Shown here piece after piece: positions 1 through 8,710 of a stretch of 64,000 nucleotides of DNA; within the stretch, counting starts at the first letter, position 1; each line of letters starts with the position of its first letter. Made by a program: the position numbers and the translations under genes. The notes below the pieces were generated by a model that searched no databases, was not told the origin of the DNA, and saw only the letters and a list, made by a program, of their open reading frames with translations. Source of the DNA: an uncultured Prevotellaceae bacterium (GTDB taxonomy: Bacteria > Bacteroidota > Bacteroidia > Bacteroidales > Muribaculaceae); the NCBI GenBank assembly GCA_946186575.1, contig CAMHNO010000005.1, positions 1 to 64,000 on the forward strand. The letters run 5' to 3'.

Positions 1-193
1 ACACCAGCAGTGGGCTGGCTTCCTCGTAGGTGGGAGCAGTGATGTCGGCAAGATAGTTGTTCTGTAGTTTCACATACGTGCCCGAATACACGTTTTTGAT
101 GCGGTACACGCCCTGGTCGGGCAGGGGCGTGATTGCGGTTGCGGCGGTAACCATCAAAACCGCCATGGCGATTGTGGTAAAAATCTTCCTCAT
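1..193 (-). CDS. Secreted protein, N-terminal part only
   Basis: The minus strand opens with ATG at 193 and stays open to the window edge (64 codons), so the gene continues to the left. It begins with a short basic stretch (MRKIF) and a hydrophobic segment to about residue 20 (Ala-rich, ending ATA), which reads as a Sec signal peptide. The following part contains GVYRIKNVYSGTYVKLQ, a kind of start I associate with large secreted Bacteroidales proteins (recollection, not a search). It is codirectional with the two large secreted-protein genes to the right but separated from them by a terminator and about 310 bp. Function unknown. Confidence 0.6.
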   Translation of the reverse strand, partial: MRKIFTTIAMAVLMVTAATAITPLPDQGVYRIKNVYSGTYVKLQNNYLADITAPTYEEASPLLV

Positions 194-440
194 AAAAAAA
201 TAATTAATTATCTGTTATACTTTTTGGGTTATAATTAGCTAAAGCAATACTTCTCTATTATATTCCTTTGGTTATTAAAATATTTATTGCTTGCGCTTAA
301 GCACACAAAAATACTCATTTACACATTATAATATTCTATTACCAGTAGTTTTTTAACAAAGATTAAATACTATTGCGTTCCTCACTACTCCACAGCGATT
401 TGACAGAGCATGCTCTGAAGCTACAGTTTCATTACTACGC

Positions 441-482
441 AAAAAGAGCTGCCCTCGTCAATCGAGAGAGCAGCTCTTCTTG
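441..482 (-). terminator. Rho-independent terminator of the large repeat-protein gene
   Basis: On the minus strand AAGAGCTGC and GCAGCTCTT form a stem around a short loop, followed by a run of five T. It lies about 20 bp after the stop of the gene ending at 505. The remaining sequence from 194 to 440 is AT-rich and shows no gene; I see no clear TAnnTTTG promoter for the gene starting at 193. Confidence 0.8.
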
Positions 483-504
483 AAGTCTGAACTAAGCTCT
501 GGGC

Positions 505-3500
505 TTAACGAACCACCTTGGTGGTAACAGTGCTGCCGTCGTTCATCTCCTTGACAACGATGTTCACACCCTTGAAAGGAACAGTGCTCTGCTGGCCAGC
601 GGCGTTGTAGTAGCGCACGGCCTTCACACCTTCCATTGTCTCGATGCTGTCGATGCCGGTGGGTATTGGCTCCTCGGTAACGTCGAGTATCAAGAGCTTG
701 TAGTTCTGGAATGGGTAGTTGTAGTCCTTAGTGCCAATGGGAGCTGGAGTGGCCCAGGGTTCCTTAATGTTGATCACACCGCGCACGGTGTAGCAGCGGC
801 CGTCGGCAAACTCATAATTCATGAGGCTGTAGTCCACCGTGAGGCTCTGGCCCTGGATGGCGCCAGGTTCATAGGCACGCAAGGTGTTCTCGCTTGCCTT
901 GTAGTAAGCCTTGCTCACGACGATCACCTCATCAACCTTAGGAGCGAACTCATTTGCAAGAGAATAGCTTGCTGGCTCAACCGGCTGGGCCTCTTCAATC
1001 ATGGTGGGAGTTGTCGAGATTGTGAGATATGGGTTCAGGTTCTTGCCACCAAACACGCCGCTCACACGTCCACCCTTGAAACCAGGAATGTCAGAGCCGT
1101 CGTAGTAGCTGCTGCCGTTGATGGTAATCCAGTTGCCATTGCCATCGGTAGTGAAGTACTGCTTGGTGACATTGCTCTTGTCGACCACGGTGAGGTCGTT
1201 GATAACGGTGTAATCGACACCCTCAACACCGCTTGCCAGGATGTAGCTCAGCTGTGTTCCACCGTTGATTGTGAGATACATGTTTTCGAGATCGACGGTG
1301 AGAGTGTATTCACCGGCAGGAATCTTCATAGCGCTGTCTTCCTTGTAGTCAATGGGCAGCTGGGAGTTCATGGTAGAACCAGTCACGAGGAAGTCGTAAT
1401 AGCTCTCGGCCATGAAGCGATAAGCGTTGACAGTGCTCCAGTCGTCGGCATTAGCACCAAGCTTGTGGGTGAAGGCAAAGAAACCATAGCCAGCCTCGAT
1501 GTCGGCAATGGTCACCTGGGCGGTGTAAATCTTGCCGTCCTCGGTAGTCATCTGCAAGCCATCGTTGGGAGCGAACTGGGTGTTGCCGTTTATCTGGCCA
1601 ATGACAAAGACATCGGCCTGTCCCTCCACATTCACGTTAATCTCGCCAGTGGCGAGATTGAAGGTGATGGTAACGGTGTAAGTGCCAGGCTTAACGTTTG
1701 AAATAATGTAGTTATCGGCTGGATAAGAAGTATTATTCCAATTTTTGTCGGTCACAATCTTGAACTTCACGTCACCCTCAAGATGGGTGGGTTGCGAGGT
1801 CCAAGTGTAGATGCCGCCGTCGCCAGCAGTCATATCGCCATTGCTGTTGTTAACGTCCCAAGGTGTCTCCGAGCCAAAGAGTGCAGCAGGCTCACCAGCC
1901 ACAGTATAGGTGTGCTCAGGCTCAGGAGCAAGCTCAAACTCTGCAACCACAGTGATGTCGGTGCCTGGCATTGTGAACTTGCCGTCCTCAATTTCAAATA
2001 TTGGGTCGGAAACGCTACCTCCTGCATCATAAGTATAATAAAGCTGTTTCAAAGTGTAGCCTGCGGCGGGAGTGGCAGTCACCTCAACTTCGGAGCCAAA
2101 AGCTGCGCTCGATGCCACGGTGATGCTACCGGCTTCGTCGTTGGGATAAACACTGGTGGTGATGTTGAACACTTTAGCCTTGAATTTAGCCACAATAGTC
2201 ACATCGGTGCCTGGCATATTGAACTTGCCGTTCTCAATTTCAAAAATTGGGTCGGGAACACTTCCTCCGGCATCATAAGTATAATAAAGCTCATCGATTT
2301 CATAGCCCGGGTCGGGAGTGACGGTCACAGTCACCTCTGAGCCAAATTGAGCTGTCTCGGGAGCGGTAACGGTTCCATGCTCGGTGGGAGCTACAGTAAT
2401 GGTGAAAGTGGCAGGCTTAAATGTAGCCGTAATAGTCACATTGCCACCAGGCATAGTGAACTTGCCGTTCTCAATAGGAACTGGCTGGCCACCATCGACG
2501 GTGTAATTTAGCGTCTCAAGCTCATAAGCTTCTTCAGGAGTAACAGTCACAGTCACCTCTGAGCCAAATTGAGCTGACTCGGGAGCGGTAACGGTGCCAT
2601 GCTCGGTAGGAGCAACGGTGATGTTGTAAGTTACAGGCTTGAATGTTGCGTTAACTACAACATTGGCTGCCGGCATGGTGAACTTGTTGTCGGTCACAGT
2701 AACGGGGTTGCCGTTGGTGTAGGCCACACTGAGGCTCTCAAGCATGTAGTGAGCCTCGGGGGTAACGGTGAGGGTGACCTCTTGGCCATATTCGGCAGTG
2801 GCGGGAGCAGTAACGGTGCCATGCTCTGACGGGTTCACTGTGATGGTGTACTGTACCTTGCTGACAATCCAGTGCACATGCACGTCGGCCGCTGGCATCA
2901 CAAAGGTGTAGGTGTCATTCTCAGCTGGAGTGAGAGGCAGGTTTACCTCGGTGGTGCCTTCTTCGTAAGTCGCCTGCAAGGTGGTAATCGCATAGCCGGT
3001 ATCGGCACTGGTTATGAGAGTAACGGTTTCACCCATGGAGCAGGTGCTGGGGACTGCCTGCACAAAGCCGTGGTCGCCATCGATGGCTTCTTCAACTTCT
3101 ACATTGTATTTCTTCAGCTTGAAGGTAGCATGGATGGTAACGTCGAAGTTTGGCATATTAAACTGGCCATTCTCAATGGCAATCTCAGGCTCATGAACGC
3201 CGCCGCCGGCATCGTAGCTGTAGTAGAGTCGGTCAAGCTCATAGCCCTTGTCGGGAGTCACTGTAACAGTAACTGGATCGTCATAGTAGGCTGTGGCAGG
3301 AGCCGAAATCGAGCCGTGTTCAATTCCGTCGGCAATACTGATGTTATAAAGCTTCTTAGTGAAAGTGGCCTCGATGGTCACGTCGCGAGCAGGCATCTCA
3401 AAGGTGTAGATGCCATTGCCCTGGGGAGTGGGATTGATGGCTGTGATAGAGCCGCCCACGAGCGAGGTGGCTTGCAGCGTTGCAACCTCATAGCCTGCGG

Positions 3501-4500
3501 CGGGAGTCACAGTCAGAGTTACCTGGTCGCCAAAGCAGGCTGTGGCAGGAGCCGTAACGGAGCCATGCTCAATTCCATCGGCAACAGTGATGTTGTAGGG
3601 CTTTTTAGTGAACGTGGCCTCGATGGTCACGTTGTAAGCAGGCATCTCAAAGGTGTAAGAGCCATTGCCATTGGGAGTGAGGTCAACAGATGTTTCAGAG
3701 GTGCCATACTCGTACCATGTGGCCTTTAACGATGTGATCTCGTAGCCCAAATCAGGAGTTGCTGTTACAGTTACCTGGTCGCCAAAGAAGGCTGTGGCAG
3801 GAGCCGTAACGGTGCCATGCTCAATTCCATCGTCAACAGTGATGTTGTATGGCTTTTTAGTGAAAGTGGCCTTGATGGTCACATCGTGGGCAGGCATCTC
3901 GAAGGTGTAGAGGCCATTGCCCGCAGGAGTGGCGTCAATAGCGTTTTGAGTGCCGCCGACAATCCAGGTGGCCTGCAGCGTTTCAAGCTGATAGCCCTCG
4001 GCAGGGGTCACAGTCAGTATCACATTCTCCTGATAGCTGGCCTTGGTCACGTTGCTCGTAACGGTACCATTCACGATGTCGGGCGAAATGGTGATGTTGT
4101 ACTCAATCACACCCGAGAAGTGGGCTGTGATGAGCACATTGAGTGGTGCGTCGGGCATCGTGAAGGTGTAGGTGCGCTCGTCTTTCAAGCTGGCAGGGTC
4201 ATTGCCTTGCAGCTCAATCTTGTAGCCCACATTGGGGCCATCGGCTTTCAAGCCGGGAGCTTGTGCATTTCCCGGGTCGATGGTTGCCTCGGCCACGATG
4301 TCGCTCTTTGCAATCTGGTAGCCGGCATCGGGAGTGACTGTGATGGTCACCGTCTCGCCAGCGGTAGCTGTAGCTTTGTCAACAGTCACCGAGCCGCCAG
4401 TGGTGGCTGCGACCGTGACATGCTGCTCAGCTGCCCACGCTACCGAGATGCCACATGTGAGCATCACAAGCAGTAGCAGTAATTTTTTCTTAATTTGCAT
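505..4500 (-). CDS. Large secreted protein with ten InlB-type beta repeats, putative T9SS cargo
   Basis: 1331 residues. A signal peptide (residues 1-23, ending AWAA) is followed by about ten repeats of 75-90 residues up to about residue 880. Each has a YNITV..EHGTVTAP start, a VTVTVTP..GYE middle and an FTMP..(D/N)VTI.ATF end. This is the divergent InlB B-repeat / Flg_new-like beta-grasp pattern. A non-repeated region follows, with sections resembling SusE/F-like starch-binding folds and a probable OB-like segment. The C-terminus (YYNAAGQQS..PFKGVNIVVKE, ending TTKVVR) resembles a T9SS sorting domain and matches the end of the next gene upstream. Inferred role: surface-exposed or released adhesin or binding protein exported by the T9SS encoded at 54-62 kb. 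No catalytic domain is recognised. Confidence 0.8.
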   Translation of the reverse strand: MQIKKKLLLLLVMLTCGISVAWAAEQHVTVAATTGGSVTVDKATATAGETVTITVTPDAGYQIAKSDIVAEATIDPGNAQAPGLKADGPNVGYKIELQGNDPASLKDERTYTFTMPDAPLNVLITAHFSGVIEYNITISPDIVNGTVTSNVTKASYQENVILTVTPAEGYQLETLQATWIVGGTQNAIDATPAGNGLYTFEMPAHDVTIKATFTKKPYNITVDDGIEHGTVTAPATAFFGDQVTVTATPDLGYEITSLKATWYEYGTSETSVDLTPNGNGSYTFEMPAYNVTIEATFTKKPYNITVADGIEHGSVTAPATACFGDQVTLTVTPAAGYEVATLQATSLVGGSITAINPTPQGNGIYTFEMPARDVTIEATFTKKLYNISIADGIEHGSISAPATAYYDDPVTVTVTPDKGYELDRLYYSYDAGGGVHEPEIAIENGQFNMPNFDVTIHATFKLKKYNVEVEEAIDGDHGFVQAVPSTCSMGETVTLITSADTGYAITTLQATYEEGTTEVNLPLTPAENDTYTFVMPAADVHVHWIVSKVQYTITVNPSEHGTVTAPATAEYGQEVTLTVTPEAHYMLESLSVAYTNGNPVTVTDNKFTMPAANVVVNATFKPVTYNITVAPTEHGTVTAPESAQFGSEVTVTVTPEEAYELETLNYTVDGGQPVPIENGKFTMPGGNVTITATFKPATFTITVAPTEHGTVTAPETAQFGSEVTVTVTPDPGYEIDELYYTYDAGGSVPDPIFEIENGKFNMPGTDVTIVAKFKAKVFNITTSVYPNDEAGSITVASSAAFGSEVEVTATPAAGYTLKQLYYTYDAGGSVSDPIFEIEDGKFTMPGTDITVVAEFELAPEPEHTYTVAGEPAALFGSETPWDVNNSNGDMTAGDGGIYTWTSQPTHLEGDVKFKIVTDKNWNNTSYPADNYIISNVKPGTYTVTITFNLATGEINVNVEGQADVFVIGQINGNTQFAPNDGLQMTTEDGKIYTAQVTIADIEAGYGFFAFTHKLGANADDWSTVNAYRFMAESYYDFLVTGSTMNSQLPIDYKEDSAMKIPAGEYTLTVDLENMYLTINGGTQLSYILASGVEGVDYTVINDLTVVDKSNVTKQYFTTDGNGNWITINGSSYYDGSDIPGFKGGRVSGVFGGKNLNPYLTISTTPTMIEEAQPVEPASYSLANEFAPKVDEVIVVSKAYYKASENTLRAYEPGAIQGQSLTVDYSLMNYEFADGRCYTVRGVINIKEPWATPAPIGTKDYNYPFQNYKLLILDVTEEPIPTGIDSIETMEGVKAVRYYNAAGQQSTVPFKGVNIVVKEMNDGSTVTTKVVR

Positions 4501-4519
4501 TGTTTTGATAGTTTTATCA

Positions 4520-4554
4520 AGGTGGGCTCAGCGAGTGAGCCGGAGAGCCCACCT
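4520..4554 (-). terminator. Inverted repeat between the two large secreted-protein genes
   Basis: AGGTGGGCTC (4520-4529) and GAGCCCACCT (4545-4554) form a perfect 10-bp stem in the 71-bp gap. Inside it GGCTCA and TGAGCC (4525-4541) can pair in an alternative shorter hairpin. There is no T-run on either side, so a simple terminator is doubtful. An mRNA-stabilising or attenuating structure that tunes the downstream gene is equally possible. Confidence 0.45.
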
Positions 4555-4571
4555 ATTATTATTAATTGAGA

Positions 4572-7500
4572 TTATTTCATCACTTTAACTGTGCGGGTGG
4601 TGCCATCGGTGAAGGTAATCACTGCGATGTTCATGCCGCGCCAGGGCTCGCTGCTGGCCACGCCACTGAGGTTGACATACTTGATGCCAGCCACATTGCC
4701 CTGAGCAATGATGCTCTCGATAGCGGTGGGCACGTCGCTTGCGCCAATCATAAGCATGCGTGGAGCACCGACAACCTGAGTCATGGGCAGGTAGCAGCGG
4801 TGGGCTGCCAGAGTGCCTTCCTCGCTACGGTAGAAGGTGTTGTTGTAAAGCACATAGCCCTCGGTGATGTTCTGATCCTCATCGCTACCCACGAGCAAGC
4901 TGCTATGGGTGCCAGCCTCGCCGGTGTAGAGGGTTGATGACAGCTGCTCAGCTGCTTCATCGCTATAGAGCAGCACACCCACGCCAGCTGGGATGTAAGT
5001 CACAGGCTCAATGGCAACATTGTTGCCCTGAACACCAGTCACCACATAGGCAGTAACACCCTCGGGCAGAGTCAGGTTGCGGGCACCGTTGTAGTATGTA
5101 GCCCACTGGCTATTGGCAGTAAATGCCACGCCGTCGAGCACCACAGTCTCAACAGCCACATAAGCGGTGGGATAAAGCTGAACTGTACCATTGTATTCAC
5201 TAACGACACAAGTTATGTCATATTTCAAATTAAGGTCTGTTGGATGGTCAACATCGGTGAAATATGTGCGTCCAGTGATAGTGTTGCCATTGGCATCAGA
5301 GATTGTGAAGTTCCTGTTGCTAACTGTCGTGATAGTTACATTCTTAACGATGATATATTCATTATCGTTGGCAGTAGTTATAGCGTTCACGCTCTTATCA
5401 ACTGGTGAAACTTCAACGGTTTGTTCGGTAGCAGCAAGGCTTGATGGATTTTTTGCCTCAAGCAAGCCATTGTAAAGGGTGGTGGTAGCAGTCCAATTAG
5501 CTGCCAGCACTTGTCCCTGCTCAAAACCGGTGAAGTCTTCGTTACCATAAATCAATGCCGAACCAGTCTCGTCCTTGATGTAGAGATTCCTGCCATTAAC
5601 GTAGGTAACAGTGACATTGCCAGTGAACACAAATGTGGTGTTATCTCCAAGCTCTTTATATTCGGCAATTGTTGCCACGCTCAAAATCTTCTTAAACTCC
5701 TTGCTTGCCACATTGCTGAACGCTTGGCCCTTAAAGGCTTTAGCCTTCACTGTGGTGGTCTCACTAATGGTGAATGGTGCCTGATAGAGTGTGGATTCTG
5801 CTGTTGGGTCGGTTCCATCGAGAGTGTAGCGAACTTCGGCCTCGGTATCATCACAACTGATTGTCACAGTAGTGCTGCCCGAGAATGGCGAGTCGCCCGA
5901 AATCACTGGAGTGGGCAATGTTGGTGCCACCTCTCCGCTCTTCTTGTAGAGCTGGATGGCCTTTTGCCCAGTGTAACTTGAGCTCTTGTAGTAGCGGAAG
6001 CGGGTTTGGTTGCTTGCCGAATTGTAGCGCAGGTAAGCACCACCGCTTGAAACGATGTCGGCATTGCCGTTGGCATCTATCGAAACGGTGTTGGTGTAAG
6101 CAGTTGTTTCGCTGCTTGCCAAGCCATTGGCATCGCTTGTTTGACCAATATAATAGCCGCTGGCACTCTTGAGGGTTCCAGCTGTCTTATCATAGGTGAA
6201 CGTTGCTGCATCAACCTCAGAGCTTGAGGGTATAGTGTTATTATTGATAGTCACAGCAATGCTGTTACCCACAGCATCAAGGCTCTCAAGACCGCCATTA
6301 AATGCCAGGCTACCGTCCTCATAAACAATGAGGTAAGTGCCGCTGGTAAGGTCGTCGGTCGGGGTCACCTTAACATAAGCGCCTTCAACCACGGCATTGT
6401 TGTCGGTAACGACAAGCGTTGTCAATGCGCTGTTGATGTTGAGTGTGAAGTTGCTGGCAACCTTCATAACAAAGTTGCCATTGGCAACGATAGGAATCTC
6501 GGTTCCCATGTGCTCGGCCTTAATCCAGTAACCATTGCCACCGTGCCAAGTGTTCCACTCGTCAACGAAGCCAAACTCGGTATCTGCTGCCATGTCCATG
6601 GTAATTGTCCAGCCGTCGTTGGTGGCTGTTAATGGGGTCTTAGTAGCCCAGTCATCATTAGAGTAGCTGCCCTTCATGTAGAGCTGTGCATCACGGTTTA
6701 CCGTGAGCTTCATGTCGCTACTGATAACAAAATCATTAGTGCCAGCCACTTCCAACCTGAAGTTAGCACCGTTAACCAATGGAATATCGGTGTGAGTACC
6801 ACCGTTAATGCCGTAGTAGGAGCCTCCGTCGGTAACAGTGCCACCATACCATGTGGTTGAACCATTGTCAACCTTTATGATTTTAAACTCAACGCCCTCG
6901 GCAAGCTCCACGTCGTTCAGAGCATAACTGCCATCGGCACGCTTAGTGAACTTGTTTACTTCGCTGTTCACAGCGTCCCCCCAGCCGTTGAAATTGCCCG
7001 CCAAGTAGTATTCGGGACCAGTGGTCTGAGCTTCTGTATAGCTGATGGGCAAGAACTGAGGATAAGCGTCACCATCCTTCGGTTTATAATAACCACACAC
7101 GCCTATCACATCATAAATGCCTCCATCTGTGGGGATTTCGTTGTTGAATGTGGTGTGATAACCTATAGTCTCACCACCAGCTGTGATTGTCTTGGTGCTG
7201 GTGTCGAAACTTGCGTTCTTGATAATGGCATAGCGGCCAAAGTTATCCATGTTAACCTGCGATGGTGTAAACTCCACAGGGGTCAGTTCTGTGCTTTGAG
7301 ATGAGGCGGTGAAACCATCGGGATTGGTCATCTCGGGAGCAGTATAATACACTGCCCTTGTGCCTGTGAAACCACCGGGAATCACATCACCAGGATTATA
7401 GGTCTGCCCAAGGCTTCCATAAATGAGCATTCCCTTCGAGCCATCTTGCACATAGTGGTTATCGCCATTGGCATTTGAAACGATGTACACAAGGTTGCTG

Positions 7501-8330
7501 GCAGTATATTTAAAGTTAGTGCCAGTGGAAAGGGCATTAAACTCTGCTATGCTTGAGATTGCAGGAATTGCAGTGAAAGTCTTGGTTGCAATATTACTTC
7601 TCTCAGCATTAAGGGCTGCTATCGCCTTGACAGTGGTAGTTGCATTAATGGTGAAAGGGTTAATGTAAAGAGTGCTTGAAGTGGTGGGATCACTGCCATC
7701 AAGAGTATAATAAATCGAAGCACCACTTGTCTCGCAATTTATCGACACCTGAGTGCTTCCCACAAAGGGCGTAGTGCCGCTAATCACTGGAGTGGCGACA
7801 GCCGATGCGGTCCCTACCTTTTTGTAGAAAGCAAGAACACATTTCTCAATATTGCTATTAATTGAAGTATAACAACGCCAGTCTTGATTATTGTAAACGC
7901 CCAAATAACGGCTTGTGGCTGTGTTATACAGGAAAGGTACACCATTATTGTCGAAGATGGTGAAAGCATTGTTAGAGTTGGTGCCTACCCTCACACCATT
8001 GTTGGTGGCTGTGCAATAGAGATATTTGGATTCTCCTGGCACGTTAAACTTATAGCTGCCATTGGTCACAGTCACTTCCCATTGGATTTTCTCCAGAGGG
8101 GCACTGATTTGCGTTTGGTTAGAAATAAAGCTAACCTCGGTTGCCACGGGAGGCGCACTGGTGCCTTTGTCATTCGACATTGCCATTCCGCTTGTCTTAT
8201 CGACAATCACCACAATGTCGCCAGTTGAGAGAGCGCTTGCCGCGGTCTCTTGCCATGTGTCGGCTGCCCAGCCCACGCCGGTGGCGAGGAGGGCCATCAT
8301 TAGAATTGTTAGAACTTTTTTCATAAACAA
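4572..8330 (-). CDS. Large secreted multidomain protein, putative T9SS cargo
   Basis: 1252 residues with a signal peptide (residues 1-22, ending GWAA). Two copies of a block can be seen: a chitobiase C-terminal-type Ig-like module (ISGTTPFVGSTQVSI...YYTLDGSDPT, about residues 182-255, and again about 805-880) followed by an OB-fold-like module (SIAEFNALSTGT..; TIAEYKELGDNT..). Between them lie SusE/F-like segments with YYLAGNFNGWG and YMKGSYSND. The C-terminus has YVNLSGVASSEPWRGMNIAV and ends RTVKVMK, the same pattern as the neighbouring large protein, and looks like a T9SS sorting domain. The architecture suggests a surface glycan-binding protein; no hydrolase domain is seen. It has its own promoter and is probably first in a two-gene unit. 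Confidence 0.8.
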   Translation of the reverse strand: MFMKKVLTILMMALLATGVGWAADTWQETAASALSTGDIVVIVDKTSGMAMSNDKGTSAPPVATEVSFISNQTQISAPLEKIQWEVTVTNGSYKFNVPGESKYLYCTATNNGVRVGTNSNNAFTIFDNNGVPFLYNTATSRYLGVYNNQDWRCYTSINSNIEKCVLAFYKKVGTASAVATPVISGTTPFVGSTQVSINCETSGASIYYTLDGSDPTTSSTLYINPFTINATTTVKAIAALNAERSNIATKTFTAIPAISSIAEFNALSTGTNFKYTASNLVYIVSNANGDNHYVQDGSKGMLIYGSLGQTYNPGDVIPGGFTGTRAVYYTAPEMTNPDGFTASSQSTELTPVEFTPSQVNMDNFGRYAIIKNASFDTSTKTITAGGETIGYHTTFNNEIPTDGGIYDVIGVCGYYKPKDGDAYPQFLPISYTEAQTTGPEYYLAGNFNGWGDAVNSEVNKFTKRADGSYALNDVELAEGVEFKIIKVDNGSTTWYGGTVTDGGSYYGINGGTHTDIPLVNGANFRLEVAGTNDFVISSDMKLTVNRDAQLYMKGSYSNDDWATKTPLTATNDGWTITMDMAADTEFGFVDEWNTWHGGNGYWIKAEHMGTEIPIVANGNFVMKVASNFTLNINSALTTLVVTDNNAVVEGAYVKVTPTDDLTSGTYLIVYEDGSLAFNGGLESLDAVGNSIAVTINNNTIPSSSEVDAATFTYDKTAGTLKSASGYYIGQTSDANGLASSETTAYTNTVSIDANGNADIVSSGGAYLRYNSASNQTRFRYYKSSSYTGQKAIQLYKKSGEVAPTLPTPVISGDSPFSGSTTVTISCDDTEAEVRYTLDGTDPTAESTLYQAPFTISETTTVKAKAFKGQAFSNVASKEFKKILSVATIAEYKELGDNTTFVFTGNVTVTYVNGRNLYIKDETGSALIYGNEDFTGFEQGQVLAANWTATTTLYNGLLEAKNPSSLAATEQTVEVSPVDKSVNAITTANDNEYIIVKNVTITTVSNRNFTISDANGNTITGRTYFTDVDHPTDLNLKYDITCVVSEYNGTVQLYPTAYVAVETVVLDGVAFTANSQWATYYNGARNLTLPEGVTAYVVTGVQGNNVAIEPVTYIPAGVGVLLYSDEAAEQLSSTLYTGEAGTHSSLLVGSDEDQNITEGYVLYNNTFYRSEEGTLAAHRCYLPMTQVVGAPRMLMIGASDVPTAIESIIAQGNVAGIKYVNLSGVASSEPWRGMNIAVITFTDGTTRTVKVMK

Positions 8331-8392
8331 CTATTTATTAAAGAGTTTAGGATAAAATAATCGTTGGTTTCACATGATAATATAAATTCGTG

Positions 8393-8423
8393 CAAAGTTA
8401 ATATTTTTCTTTTAAATATTCAA
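8393..8423 (-). promoter_or_regulatory. Bacteroidetes-type promoter for the large secreted-protein gene
   Basis: Minus strand: TTG at 8423-8421, a 20-nt spacer, then TAACTTTG (8400-8393). This fits the TTTG / TAnnTTTG consensus of the Bacteroidetes primary sigma factor. The leader to the ATG at 8330 is about 55 nt. Confidence 0.7.
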
Positions 8424-8457
8424 TATGTGTTGATAACTTTTTACTGCGGTGCGTAAT

Positions 8458-8483
8458 CTGAACGCGGCAAAGCCGCGCACTAC
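8458..8483 (-). repeat. REP-like element A1
   Basis: Minus strand: GTAG, then TG, then the hairpin CGCGGC-TTT-GCCGCG, then TTCAG. It differs at one base from the copy at 28791-28816. It lies about 230 bp upstream of the RAYT transposase gene and in inverted orientation to element B1 (8650-8675). Confidence 0.65.
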
Positions 8484-8515
8484 TGCAACGCCACAACATG
8501 CCGACTGCCACCACC

Positions 8516-8560
8516 ACTGCCACCACTGCTACTGCCACCACTGCTACTGCCACCACTGCT
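8516..8560 (+). repeat. 15-bp minisatellite between the two REP-like elements
   Basis: Three perfect tandem copies of ACTGCCACCACTGCT (8516-8530, 8531-8545, 8546-8560), with degenerate CCACC/CTGC copies on both sides. The following 8592-8650 stretch is rich in the complementary GGTGG/GTGGC words, so the whole spacer could fold back. No gene is supported in 8331-8710. Confidence 0.75.
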
Positions 8561-8649
8561 ATCACCACTTCAACTGCTGCCGCTATCGCTGCTGGTGGGT
8601 GGTAGTGGCTGTCGCTGTTGCGGTGGCTTGGAGTGGGTGTTGTGTTGGT

Positions 8650-8675
8650 GTAATGCGAGATTTATCTCGTTCATC
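8650..8675 (+). repeat. REP-like element B1
   Basis: Plus strand: GTAA, then TG, then the hairpin CGAGAT-TT-ATCTCG, then TTCAT. It has the same plan as A1, A2 and B2, and ends about 35 bp before the RAYT start codon. Confidence 0.6.
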
Positions 8676-8710
8676 GCTTGTCGTGCCGTTTTTTTTCTTA
8701 TTTTTGCACT

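Noticed and set aside
2872-3729. Open reading frame of 285 codons on the plus strand
   Set aside because: It lies antisense inside the repeat-protein gene; its length comes from the regular codon pattern of the repeats, and the product matches no family.
2200-4000. Regular repeats that might suggest a CRISPR array
   Set aside because: Repeat units are about 240 bp, coding in one frame throughout, and there are no short spacers or cas genes.
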